Origin: Gemmatimonadaceae bacterium
Lineage (GTDB): Bacteria; Gemmatimonadota; Gemmatimonadetes; Gemmatimonadales; Gemmatimonadaceae
Direction: 5' to 3'
DNA length: 34,295 nucleotides
Assembly: GCA_025450035.1 (NCBI GenBank)
Contig: JANWIF010000026.1
Coordinates: 1-34,295 of the forward strand
Each line of letters begins with the position of its first letter. Positions within the stretch are counted from its first letter, which is position 1. The notes beneath the pieces were generated by a model. The model was not told where the DNA came from. It saw only the letters and a program-made list of their open reading frames with translations, and did not search any database. The position numbers and the translations under genes were made by a program. This document shows positions 1 through 6,891 of this stretch, one piece after another.

Positions 1-1
1 C

Positions 2-103
2 CCCGCGACGGGAGGGGGGGGCGGCCTGTTGTCATCAGGACATAGCGAGGGATCCCTGGCCCATATCGTCGGCGCGTTCGTTGGCGCGTGGCTCATGTCG
101 TGA
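2..103 (+). CDS. C-terminal fragment of a probable rhomboid-family intramembrane protease (5' end outside the window)
   Basis: An open frame enters from the left edge and stops with TGA at 101-103. Its last 20 residues form a hydrophobic helix containing AHIVGAFVGAW. This resembles the last transmembrane helix of rhomboid proteases, where the catalytic His sits in an AHIxG motif (E. coli GlpG has AHIAG). A poly-Gly stretch encoded by a G8 run (14-21) precedes the helix. Only about 33 residues are visible, so the family call rests on one motif. It could instead be any membrane protein ending in a small-residue-rich helix. Confidence 0.42.
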   Translation, partial: PATGGGGGLLSSGHSEGSLAHIVGAFVGAWLMS

Positions 104-112
104 TGGACTTTC

Positions 113-517
113 ATGACCCCGCCGACGATTCTCATCGTCGATGACAGCCGCGAGAACGCGGACATTCTGCGGCGCTACCTGGACCTGCGCGGCTACGCGA
201 CTCGCGTGGCCCACAACGCGGACCAGGCGCTCGCGCTGTTCGATACCGAGCGGCCCGCGCTCGTGTTACTCGACGTATTGATGCCCGGGCGGGACGGGTG
301 GGCCGTGTGTCGCGCGATGCGCGAGCATCCGCACGGTGCGCGGTCGCGCATCGTGATGCTCACCGGACTCGGCACGCAGCGCGCGCGTGAGGAGACGGCC
401 GCTACCGGCGCCGACGAATTGTTGGCCAAGCCGGTCGACCTGAGCGACCTCCTGGCGTGCGTGCGGCGCAACCTGGGCGTCGATGCCGTTGGTGTCTCGC
501 CTAACGAGATGCCCTGA
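113..517 (+). CDS. Stand-alone receiver-domain response regulator
   Basis: This 134-residue protein is a single CheY-like receiver domain with no output domain. The acidic pair D10-D11, the phosphoacceptor D54 (LLDVLMPG), the switch residue T84 (MLTG) and the conserved K106-P107 are all present, so it should be phosphorylatable. It would relay a phosphoryl group or bind a partner protein in the cytoplasm. No histidine kinase gene lies nearby, so its partner is unknown. It follows the rhomboid fragment by 9 bases. Its last 17 bases overlap the 3' end of the convergent waaA gene. The start at 113 has only a weak ribosome-binding site. The family call is firm; the pathway is not known. Confidence 0.9.
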   Translation: MTPPTILIVDDSRENADILRRYLDLRGYATRVAHNADQALALFDTERPALVLLDVLMPGRDGWAVCRAMREHPHGARSRIVMLTGLGTQRAREETAATGADELLAKPVDLSDLLACVRRNLGVDAVGVSPNEMP

Positions 518-1808
518 CACCGGGGTGATCGCCGGCGTCCAGCAGCGCCCCCACCAGCCTCGCCGAGCGGTCCGCCGCGCCGAGCCCGTCGCGTACAACG
601 CCTAACGCAGCATCGCCCGCCGTGCGCCGTGCCGGGTCGTTGCTGAACCATAGGACCAGCCCAGCGCCTAACGCGCCGGCCGTGTCCGTAGACACGCCGC
701 CGCCGGCCTGGCGCAGCAACCGCGCGTCGCGGCTTCGCTCACAACGCGGGCCGAACGCCACCGGCGCGCCGAACGCGGCCGGCTCGAGCACGGAGTGCAG
801 GCCGGCGTCGTGGAAGCCGCCGCCCACGAACGCCGCCGTGGCCAGCGCGTACAGTTCGCCCAACACTCCCACCCGGTCCACCAGTACCACGTCAGCCACC
901 GCCGCGCGCGGATCGCCCAGCCGGGCCAACGACAAACGCTCGCCGACGGCCCACCGCTCGATTGGGCGCAGATGCGATGGCTTGGGTTCATGCGGCGCGA
1001 TGATGAGACGCGCGTCGGGCACGGCCGCGCGCACCGTGCGCCAGGCCTCGAGCAGCACCGCCTCATCCGCGGGCCACGTGGAGCCGGCTACCAGCGTCGG
1101 ACGCAGCGATGCCAGCGGCGCCAGCAGCGCGCCGCCGGGATCGGTGTGTTGGGCGCGAGCCCACACCTGGTCGTAGCGCGTGTCCCCCGTCACCTGCATC
1201 ACCCGCTCGCGAACACCCAGCGACACCAGTCGCGCCGCGTCCTCGGCGTCGATGGCCCCGACTGCATCCAGACGGGCGTACGCGGCGCGCAGCAGCGACG
1301 CGACGGCCCGCGAGCGGCGCCCCGAGTCCTCGGCCAGGGTCGCGCTGATGAGCCCCAGCCGCACACCGCGCCGCGCGGCCTCGCGCGTGAACATCGGCCA
1401 CACATCCAGTTTGCTGTACACCAGCGCGCGTGGCCGCAGCGCGTCGAGCACAGCGCGTGCGTCGCCCGGCGTGTCGAACGGCAGGTAGTCGGTAAAATCC
1501 ACGCCTAACGATCGGGCGAAGCGCTCGGCACTCGGCGAAAAGTAGGTGTACGCCAATTGCAAACGGGGGTGGGCCGCGCGCAAGAGCTCCAGCACCGGTC
1601 GCGCCTGCAACCCCTCTCCGACCGATGGCGCGTGTACCCAGAGCAGCGACCGCGCCGGGTCTCGATGTGCCGCCCCCCATGCCGCGTAGCGCTGCCGTAT
1701 TCCCCGGCGCGCGCGCAACGACTGCCAGATCTTCCCCTCACGGTCCGGCGCCACCCGTGCCACGAAACGCACGAGGGTTGTGCAGAGGGTGTAGAGGGCG
1801 GAAAGCAT
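501..1808 (-). CDS. waaA: 3-deoxy-D-manno-octulosonic acid (Kdo) transferase
   Basis: The 435-residue product is a GT-B glycosyltransferase that moves Kdo from CMP-Kdo to the lipid A precursor at the inner membrane. It begins with a hydrophobic membrane-association segment (residues 1-20). The acceptor-side motif SVGEGLQA at 62-69 supplies the candidate catalytic Glu65. Further family signatures are TGDTRYD (207-213), APHEP (271-275), DRVGVLGELY (311-320) and the nucleotide-binding GGGF...H338...LEPAAFG block (329-347). The ATG at 1808 is chosen over an in-frame ATG at 1895 because the extra 29 residues are not family-like and are encoded by an intergenic inverted repeat. The TAG stop lies inside a GTTAGGC heptamer shared with the convergent response regulator. 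Its presence implies a Kdo-containing LPS. Confidence 0.93.
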   Translation of the reverse strand: MLSALYTLCTTLVRFVARVAPDREGKIWQSLRARRGIRQRYAAWGAAHRDPARSLLWVHAPSVGEGLQARPVLELLRAAHPRLQLAYTYFSPSAERFARSLGVDFTDYLPFDTPGDARAVLDALRPRALVYSKLDVWPMFTREAARRGVRLGLISATLAEDSGRRSRAVASLLRAAYARLDAVGAIDAEDAARLVSLGVRERVMQVTGDTRYDQVWARAQHTDPGGALLAPLASLRPTLVAGSTWPADEAVLLEAWRTVRAAVPDARLIIAPHEPKPSHLRPIERWAVGERLSLARLGDPRAAVADVVLVDRVGVLGELYALATAAFVGGGFHDAGLHSVLEPAAFGAPVAFGPRCERSRDARLLRQAGGGVSTDTAGALGAGLVLWFSNDPARRTAGDAALGVVRDGLGAADRSARLVGALLDAGDHPGVRASR

Positions 1809-1817
1809 AGTGCTGGA

Positions 1818-1890
1818 GGTTGGAGGTTGGTCGTTGGTGTACCACGTACTACGGTCGCAGTTAGCAGTCACCAACCACCACCCTCCAACC
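1818..1890. repeat. Imperfect inverted repeat with G2-tract arms upstream of waaA
   Basis: The arms at 1818-1839 and 1869-1890 are 22 bases each and complementary at 20 of 22 positions, separated by a 29-base spacer. Each arm, read on its G-rich strand, contains GGTTGGAGG followed by further GG tracts, the spacing expected of a two-tetrad G-quadruplex. The element fills the gap between the upstream dsbA-like gene (stop at 1896) and the waaA start (1808). It could be a transcript hairpin, an attenuator or a dispersed intergenic repeat. There is no U-tract next to it, so a simple terminator is less likely. Confidence 0.7.
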
Positions 1891-1895
1891 ATCAA

Positions 1896-2594
1896 CTACC
1901 TCTTCTTCAACTCCTCATCGATGGCACTGCGGAACACGTCCGTCGGTTTCGCTCCCTCGATCATCTTGCCGCCAATCAGGAACGAGGGAGTCGAGTTGAC
2001 GCCCGACTGGGTGGCGCGGTCGATGTCGGCTTGGATGAGCGCGCGCATCTGGTGCTGCGTGACGCACTGGGTGAACGGGCCCGGCGTCACCCCAACGCTC
2101 ACGGCGATCGAATCGAGGACCGGCTCCGGGTTTGCAGCGCCCGCCCAACGATCTTGCGATGCGAAGAGCGAGTCGTGCATTGGCCAGAACTTGTCCTGCG
2201 TCGCCGCGCACATGGCCGCTTCCGCCGCCGGCCACGCGTTCTTGTGCATGGGGAGCGGGAAGTTGATGTACGCGAAACGGATCTTGCCCGTGTCCACGTA
2301 CTCCTTCTTGATCGCGGCGTAACTCTGCTCATGCCATTCGCGGCAGAACGGGCACTGGAAGTCGCTGACTTCCACTACCCACACCGATGCCGTGGAGCTG
2401 CCTTGAACGCGCGCGTGATCGGCAGCGCGATTGAGCCCCGTGTCGCCCGGTGCGGACGGCGGCCCAGTCCGGGCGGCCACGGTGCCGGCGGGTGTCGCGA
2501 CGGTTCGTGAGCTGTGGCTTTCGGCTGCTCCGCACCCGATGCCGACGATCGCCGCTCCTGCGGCCGCGAGCATGGTGAGTCGAACGAAATACAT
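1896..2594 (-). CDS. DsbA-family thioredoxin-fold disulfide oxidoreductase, exported
   Basis: The 232-residue protein has an N-terminal export signal ending near Cys21 (GIGC, an imperfect lipobox, so lipid attachment is uncertain). A low-complexity linker is followed by a DsbA/thioredoxin fold. The active site is C81-P-F-C84 in a FQCPFC context, and the cis-proline loop is T202-P203. These fit periplasmic thiol oxidation or isomerisation of exported proteins. Many such CPFC lipoproteins occur beside cytochrome or envelope genes, but here the downstream gene is waaA, 87 bases away. The ATG at 2594 has a GAGG ribosome site that overlaps the TGA of a short upstream reading frame, suggesting translational coupling. 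The fold call is firm; the substrate is unknown. Confidence 0.9.
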   Translation of the reverse strand: MYFVRLTMLAAAGAAIVGIGCGAAESHSSRTVATPAGTVAARTGPPSAPGDTGLNRAADHARVQGSSTASVWVVEVSDFQCPFCREWHEQSYAAIKKEYVDTGKIRFAYINFPLPMHKNAWPAAEAAMCAATQDKFWPMHDSLFASQDRWAGAANPEPVLDSIAVSVGVTPGPFTQCVTQHQMRALIQADIDRATQSGVNSTPSFLIGGKMIEGAKPTDVFRSAIDEELKKR

Positions 2595-2600
2595 GGGTCC

Positions 2601-2839
2601 TCAGAAATCGGAGAGGATACGGCGCAGCGCATTGGCGCGCCGGTCGAGAATGTACGTATAGCCTCCGCGGGATGCGAGCGCCGTCGCAACCCCTGGTTCG
2701 GGGGCAAGGCCGACGGTGCGAACGCCAGAACAAGCGCTCCCGTCATCGCTCTCCAGCGCCACCGCGCCGTCCAACGGACCGCGCGCGCCCCCGCCGCTGA
2801 GGCCGTCGCGATCGCCTCGCGATGAGCGGGAACGTTCAT
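2601..2839 (-). pseudogene. Short secreted-protein reading frame, apparently frameshifted
   Basis: Upstream of the dsbA-like gene a frame beginning at ATG 2839 encodes a basic stretch then a hydrophobic signal-like segment (MTGALVLAFAPSALP). A different frame, ending at TGA 2601-2603, gives a plausible mature end (RGGYTYILDRRANALRRI) that abuts the next gene's ribosome site. Adding one C to the C5 run within this gene would join the two into one protein of about 79 residues. This suggests a one-base deletion or a sequencing error. No family is recognised. It may simply be noncoding DNA. Confidence 0.28.
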
Positions 2840-2955
2840 AGACGTGCCCTGGTAAGTCGTAAGGCAAGTCTTGCCGGGCGGACTGCCTACCTTGACGTCG
2901 CGCCCCAACCGGCGCGAATATGCATGTTACAGTTTTTGCCAGTTGGGTGAGTCCT

Positions 2956-3373
2956 ATGCGTCGCGCAGCGTTCGCGGTGTTCGGCTTGTGTGCCGTTATG
3001 AGACAACACCGGTTTCTACGGCTCCAGCCCTGGCGCACGGAACCAAGCTGCACGTACAGCTGACGGACTTGGGTGCAACCTCGCTCGCGCAGTATCTCGG
3101 CCCGAGTGTCTACTTTGTCGACGGTCGACTGCTCTCGGAAAACGATTCGAGCCTGGCGCCCGCTGTCAGCGACGTGACCCTTCGCTCAGCGGACGAACAA
3201 TTCTGGGGAGGAGAAAGCGTTTCACTTCCACACAGCGCGATTGCTACCGTCGAGGAGAAGAAGGTGTCGTGGTGGCGGAGCGATTATCGCCGGCAGGTGC
3301 CGGCGGTCCTTGGGTCGGTGGGAGCGATGGTGATTCGAACGCGGGAGGCACAGTACTCGGCCGCCGCCCGTGA
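2956..3373 (+). pseudogene. Conserved secreted protein broken by frameshifts
   Basis: An ATG at 2956 starts a good signal peptide (MRRAAFAVFGLCAV) that then falls out of frame. From 3003 a second frame continues it naturally (TTPVSTAPALAHG) into a mature domain with VQLTDLGATSLAQYLGP and WWGGE/SVSLP-like blocks ending near VSWWRS (about 3285). Removing the AG at 3001-3002 restores one frame. After VSWWRS the reading again seems to shift, to a Gly-rich tail ending at TGA 3371-3373. From memory, short exported proteins with this LTDxG...LG...VSLPxSxIATVEEKxxS pattern recur in Gemmatimonadota, without assigned function. Two or more indels point to a pseudogene or to consensus errors in the assembly. 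Confidence 0.5.
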
Positions 3374-3489
3374 CCAAGCCCGATCTGTGCAATCATGCTC
3401 CAGGCCCGGACGAAGTTCAAGAATTCTTCATGCGCGCGGCGACGGGCGCGGCAGTTGAGAGTTCGCTTTATTCGGAGATGGGCATTTGA
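3370..3489 (+). CDS. Possible 39-residue ORF of unknown function
   Basis: A GTG at 3370 overlaps the TGA at 3371-3373 by a GTGA junction, and the frame runs to TGA 3487-3489. The translation (PGPDEVQEFFMRAATGAAVESS in two parts around residues 10-31) looks more protein-like than the surrounding frames. It may be the displaced C-terminus of a degraded neighbour rather than an independent gene. No family is recognised. Confidence 0.2.
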   Translation: MTKPDLCNHAPGPDEVQEFFMRAATGAAVESSLYSEMGI

Positions 3490-3516
3490 CCTCCGCGCCA
3501 CCTAATGAGTCATAAC
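3486..3516 (+). promoter_or_regulatory. Candidate promoter for the barrel-TPR-TolQRR operon
   Basis: TTGACC at 3486-3491 (5 of 6 to the sigma70 -35) and CATAAC at 3511-3516 (4 of 6 to the -10) are separated by 19 bases, longer than ideal. It lies about 115 bases before the first gene of the operon, and nothing better was seen in 3373-3632. Confidence 0.25.
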
Positions 3517-3623
3517 GGGAATACCATGGGGCACCTGTGTTGCATCGCGCTCGTCCGATGATCTCATACGCCGGCCTCGACCGCGAGCGCCCAGTCAGCC
3601 CGCCCCACACCACACGTCTCGTT

Positions 3624-3628
3624 GGAGG
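3624..3628 (+). promoter_or_regulatory. Ribosome-binding site fixing the start of the first barrel gene
   Basis: GGAGG ends four bases before the ATG at 3633. It decides for that start over in-frame upstream ATGs at 3537 and 3558, whose extra residues are not signal-like. Confidence 0.75.
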
Positions 3629-3632
3629 ATGC

Positions 3633-4904
3633 ATGCGCACGTTGCGGCCCGGCGTCGCGCTCACGGTTCTGGCGTTCGGAGCGGTGTCGATGACGGCGCC
3701 AACGTTGTTGGCCCAAGATGCTCCCGCTGCCGTACCGGCCGAGCCGCCGCAGAACGACCTCTACCCCGCCACGCTCGACTTCGGAACCGGCCTCATCGAC
3801 ATACCGGTCGCCTGGGTCTCTCCCACCAATGGTGACCTCTGGGTCCAGACGTCCGCCAAGCACATCCCGTATAACAAGGACGGCCAGGCGGCATTGAACA
3901 TGAGCTCGCAGTGGAACACCAACCTCTCCATCGACACCCACTGGGCTGGTCGCTACGAGCTTGGATTTTCCGCCTACAGTCAGAACCCCGAATGGGGATT
4001 TTTTGGCCAGGCGTTGCTGCTGAAGGAGCAGCAAGGGAAATCGTGGCCCGCGATTGCCGTCGGATTCCGCAACCTGGGCTCGTTTACACACGAAGACCGG
4101 ATGCTTGTTGGCCACGACGTCGTGATCGACCCGACGGGCAACGGTGCCGATGTGACGTCGCCCTTTGCGCGCCATTTTCACACCACGCCCACGTTGTACG
4201 CGGTCGCCACCAAGTCGTTCATGTTGAGCGCCACGAGTGACGCGAGCGTGACCCTGGGCTATGGCGACGGCCTCTTTTCCGACGATGGCGACCTGGGCTC
4301 AGCCTACAACGACAAGGGCACCATCGCCAAGGGGCTCTTCCTCGGCGGACGTTATGCCATACACCCGTCGCCTAACACGCGGATCGATTTTCTGGCCGAG
4401 AACAACGGGTGGGATTGGAACGCCGGCGTCGTCGGAACGTGGCGTGGCATCTCCCTAGGGCTATACGGTACCGAGTTGGAAGAAGGCGGGAAGTCGGCCG
4501 CGAAGGGGCCGCTCTATACGGTCTACAACTACACCAAGATGAATGTCAGCCTCGGCTACAGCGGGAATCTGTTCGCCATTGCGGAGGGAACCCTGCTCCG
4601 CTCCCGTGTTGCCGAGCTGCAGCGGGAGCAAACACGGTTGCACCTCGAGCTTGCGAAACGCGAGGAGCGGATCACGGGCCTCGAGGATCAGCTTCGGAAA
4701 GCGCAGGCGGGCGAGCTCGCAGAGGTCGCCAAGCGGCGCCAACAACTCGAGTCGGAGATCCAGGGCGAGCGGGACGCCATCCAGCGGGCCGAAGATCGCC
4801 TCAAGGCGCTGCAGCAGGGCCAGCAGAAGCCGCCAGACAAGCCGCCGCAGTCGCCACCGCCCCCGCCCCCACCCCCAGCTTCACCACAACCGCCCGCGCG
4901 CTAA
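3633..4904 (+). CDS. Outer-membrane beta-barrel protein with C-terminal coiled coil and Pro-rich tail (first of two tandem paralogues)
   Basis: The 423-residue protein has a signal peptide (cleavage near LLAQ, residue 27). A region of about 290 residues then shows alternating aromatic/hydrophobic strands ended by short turns, typical of a transmembrane barrel. It opens with TGLIDIPVAWVSPTNGD, which recalls the first strands of YjbH/GfcD-type exopolysaccharide-linked barrels. From about residue 325 a heptad-like coiled coil runs to about 395, followed by a Pro-rich tail rich in PPPP. The coiled coil should lie in the periplasm. The next gene starts 12 bases downstream and encodes a clear paralogue. 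First gene of the operon leading to TolQ-TolR-TolR-AgmX. The barrel call is by pattern; the function is unknown. Confidence 0.72.
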   Translation: MRTLRPGVALTVLAFGAVSMTAPTLLAQDAPAAVPAEPPQNDLYPATLDFGTGLIDIPVAWVSPTNGDLWVQTSAKHIPYNKDGQAALNMSSQWNTNLSIDTHWAGRYELGFSAYSQNPEWGFFGQALLLKEQQGKSWPAIAVGFRNLGSFTHEDRMLVGHDVVIDPTGNGADVTSPFARHFHTTPTLYAVATKSFMLSATSDASVTLGYGDGLFSDDGDLGSAYNDKGTIAKGLFLGGRYAIHPSPNTRIDFLAENNGWDWNAGVVGTWRGISLGLYGTELEEGGKSAAKGPLYTVYNYTKMNVSLGYSGNLFAIAEGTLLRSRVAELQREQTRLHLELAKREERITGLEDQLRKAQAGELAEVAKRRQQLESEIQGERDAIQRAEDRLKALQQGQQKPPDKPPQSPPPPPPPPASPQPPAR

Positions 4905-4916
4905 CGAGACGGAGAC

Positions 4917-6122
4917 ATGCGAGTGATGTCCATGACGCGATGGTGGTCCGCGCTTGCCGCGCTGCTCTGCTTGGTGCCGGGCACGACGCGTGCGCAGCAG
5001 GTCTATCCGCAGACCTTGTACTGGGGCTCGGGCCTGATCGACATCCCGGTGGCCTGGGTTTCACCGCTGTCCGGTGACTTCGCGCTCGGCTTCTCGGGTA
5101 AGACCGTGAAGGGATCCGAGCTGTCTTCGGGCCTCGGTGTAGGGAAGGGAATCAATTCCAACTTCGCGCTGTACGCGTCGTTCCTGCGGCATGCCGAAAT
5201 CGGTGTCTCGGTTTACTCCGACGCGCCGGAGTGGGGATTCTTTGGGCGCGGCCTGCTGCTCAACGAGGAAGACTTCCGCGGGCGGCAAGGCATCACCGGG
5301 TGGATCCCCAGTCTGGCCGTCGGACTCGAGAACGTGGGACCGTACTCGAAGGTCGATCGGTTCGGACTTGGTTATTTTCTCGCACCGCCCAGCAACTCCG
5401 ATCCGAACCGCGCGCACGAGGCCGACTCGCTGCATCAGAACTTCTCGACAGCCGAGACGGTATACGGCGTTGCGACCAAGTCGTTCTCGCTTTCGGAGCT
5501 GAACAAGGATTGGCCGAACGTTGGACTGAGCTTCAGCCTCGGCTATGGGAACGGCCTGTTCAAGGATGACGGCGGCTTGGGTGCCGCCTACTCGCACCAT
5601 GCCACCGGTGGTGTGTTTGGCGGTGTCAAAATGGATGTGTATCCGTCACCGCGCAGCGTGATCTCGTTCATGTTCGAGAACAACGCCTGGGACTACAACA
5701 TGGGCGCGGTGTTGAACTGGCGTGGAATACAGGCAGGTCTGTATTGGACGGAGATCGGAGCCGGCGGCGTGTCGGACACGGCGCACACACCATACAACTA
5801 CGACAAGTTCGCCTTCATGGTTGGCTGGCAGAGCAACGTGTTTGGCTTGTTGCGCGGCAACGTACTCAAGGACCGGGTGGCCCAGCTCGAGGCGGAGCAG
5901 AAGTCGCTGCAGGCGGAGATCGACGCGCGGCAGAAGCGAGTTGCTTCCCTCGAGCTGGAGATCGCCTCGTATCACGCGCAGAACCTGCTGGATATCGAAC
6001 AGCGGCGGGCGCAGGCCGAGCAGGCGTTGAACGCCGAGCGCGAAGCGCTCAAACGCCTCGAGGAACGGTTGCGGAAGCTCGAGCAGACCACACCACCGCC
6101 TCAGCAGAATCCGCCCAAGTGA
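4917..6122 (+). CDS. Outer-membrane beta-barrel protein with C-terminal coiled coil (second paralogue)
   Basis: This 401-residue protein matches the preceding gene product along most of its length. Shared blocks include SGLIDIPVAWVSPLSGD, SxxPEWGFFGxxLLL, YGVATKSF, GYGNGLFxDDG and the WRGIxxGLY strand near the end of the barrel. It has a signal peptide (cleavage near TRAQ), a barrel of about 290 residues and a coiled coil (about 315-390) ending in a short PPPQQNPP tail. The tandem arrangement indicates gene duplication. Divergent extracellular turns suggest different partners or a heteromeric pore. An alternative ATG lies at 4926. In the Myxococcus Glt system several outer-membrane barrels also accompany TPR proteins and a TolQR motor. 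That parallel is inference, not demonstrated homology. Confidence 0.72.
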   Translation: MRVMSMTRWWSALAALLCLVPGTTRAQQVYPQTLYWGSGLIDIPVAWVSPLSGDFALGFSGKTVKGSELSSGLGVGKGINSNFALYASFLRHAEIGVSVYSDAPEWGFFGRGLLLNEEDFRGRQGITGWIPSLAVGLENVGPYSKVDRFGLGYFLAPPSNSDPNRAHEADSLHQNFSTAETVYGVATKSFSLSELNKDWPNVGLSFSLGYGNGLFKDDGGLGAAYSHHATGGVFGGVKMDVYPSPRSVISFMFENNAWDYNMGAVLNWRGIQAGLYWTEIGAGGVSDTAHTPYNYDKFAFMVGWQSNVFGLLRGNVLKDRVAQLEAEQKSLQAEIDARQKRVASLELEIASYHAQNLLDIEQRRAQAEQALNAEREALKRLEERLRKLEQTTPPPQQNPPK

Positions 6123-6146
6123 GGCGCGTGCACTCCATTCGAGTGG

Positions 6147-6878
6147 ATGACCATGCGTAATTGGCGAAGCGTGCTGCTCCTGTCCGTCTCGCTCGCGGCG
6201 TCCCCCGCGGTGGCGGGCGCGTTGGGCGCACAAACGGACACGTCCCGCGCGTCGGATTCGACGGTCGAGCAGGTGTACGAGTCGCAGCGGTCGGCACTCG
6301 TGAAACAGCTGCAGAGCACACAGGACCAACTGAGCCAGCTGCGGAGCCAGCGGGTCGCGTTGGAAGCGCAGATCGACAACGCGCTGGCGCAGGCGACGGA
6401 GCAGCGCGCGGGGCAGCTGCTCATGAGCTCCGAACAGAATGCCCTGGTGCAGCTCGACCAGACGCTCTCCACGGCGCAGGACAACATGCAGGCGCAGCGC
6501 GACCGGATGAGTTCGTTAGGCGACGCGGTGAAGCGGCGTACCGGCGCGGTGCTGGTGGTGCTGCTGCGCGCCGACTCGTCGCAAACGTCACCGACCGCCG
6601 CCGAGCTCTCACTGGATGGCGGACCGCCCGACACCCGGACCTATTCCGCGATCGCGACGCAAGCGCTGCAGCAGGGGGCGGTGGATGAGCTCTTCCGGTC
6701 CGCCGTGCTGCCCGTGTCGCACACCGTGGATGTGAAGATCACACTCGGCGGCCAACCGGTGACCGCGCGGGCCACCGTGGAGGCCAAGAGCGACGTTGTG
6801 ACGTACCTGCAATTCACCGTGCGCAACGGACAGGTGGTGCCCAGCACCTGGACGAGCCAGGGAACGACCCCATTCTGA
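6147..6878 (+). CDS. Secreted coiled-coil protein of unknown function
   Basis: The 243-residue product has a signal peptide (cleavage near GALGAQ, residue 28). A long amphipathic coiled coil follows (about 38-125, Gln/Glu/Leu-rich heptads), then a small globular C-terminal domain with alternating strands (VDVKITLGGQPVTARATVEA and onward). No known family is recognised. Its layout suggests a periplasmic spacer or adaptor. It sits 24 bases after the second barrel and 13 bases before the TPR gene, so it is part of the operon. An ATG at 6153 is an equally possible start. Confidence 0.7.
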   Translation: MTMRNWRSVLLLSVSLAASPAVAGALGAQTDTSRASDSTVEQVYESQRSALVKQLQSTQDQLSQLRSQRVALEAQIDNALAQATEQRAGQLLMSSEQNALVQLDQTLSTAQDNMQAQRDRMSSLGDAVKRRTGAVLVVLLRADSSQTSPTAAELSLDGGPPDTRTYSAIATQALQQGAVDELFRSAVLPVSHTVDVKITLGGQPVTARATVEAKSDVVTYLQFTVRNGQVVPSTWTSQGTTPF

Positions 6879-6891
6879 GTTGTCTGATCAC

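Noticed and set aside
1557..2510. Plus-strand frame of 317 codons across waaA and the dsbA-like gene
   Set aside because: It is antisense to two genes with clear motifs and crosses the intergenic repeat.
2863..2875. Small hairpin GGCAA/TTGCC
   Set aside because: Five base pairs with a three-base loop; likely by chance, with no T-tract.
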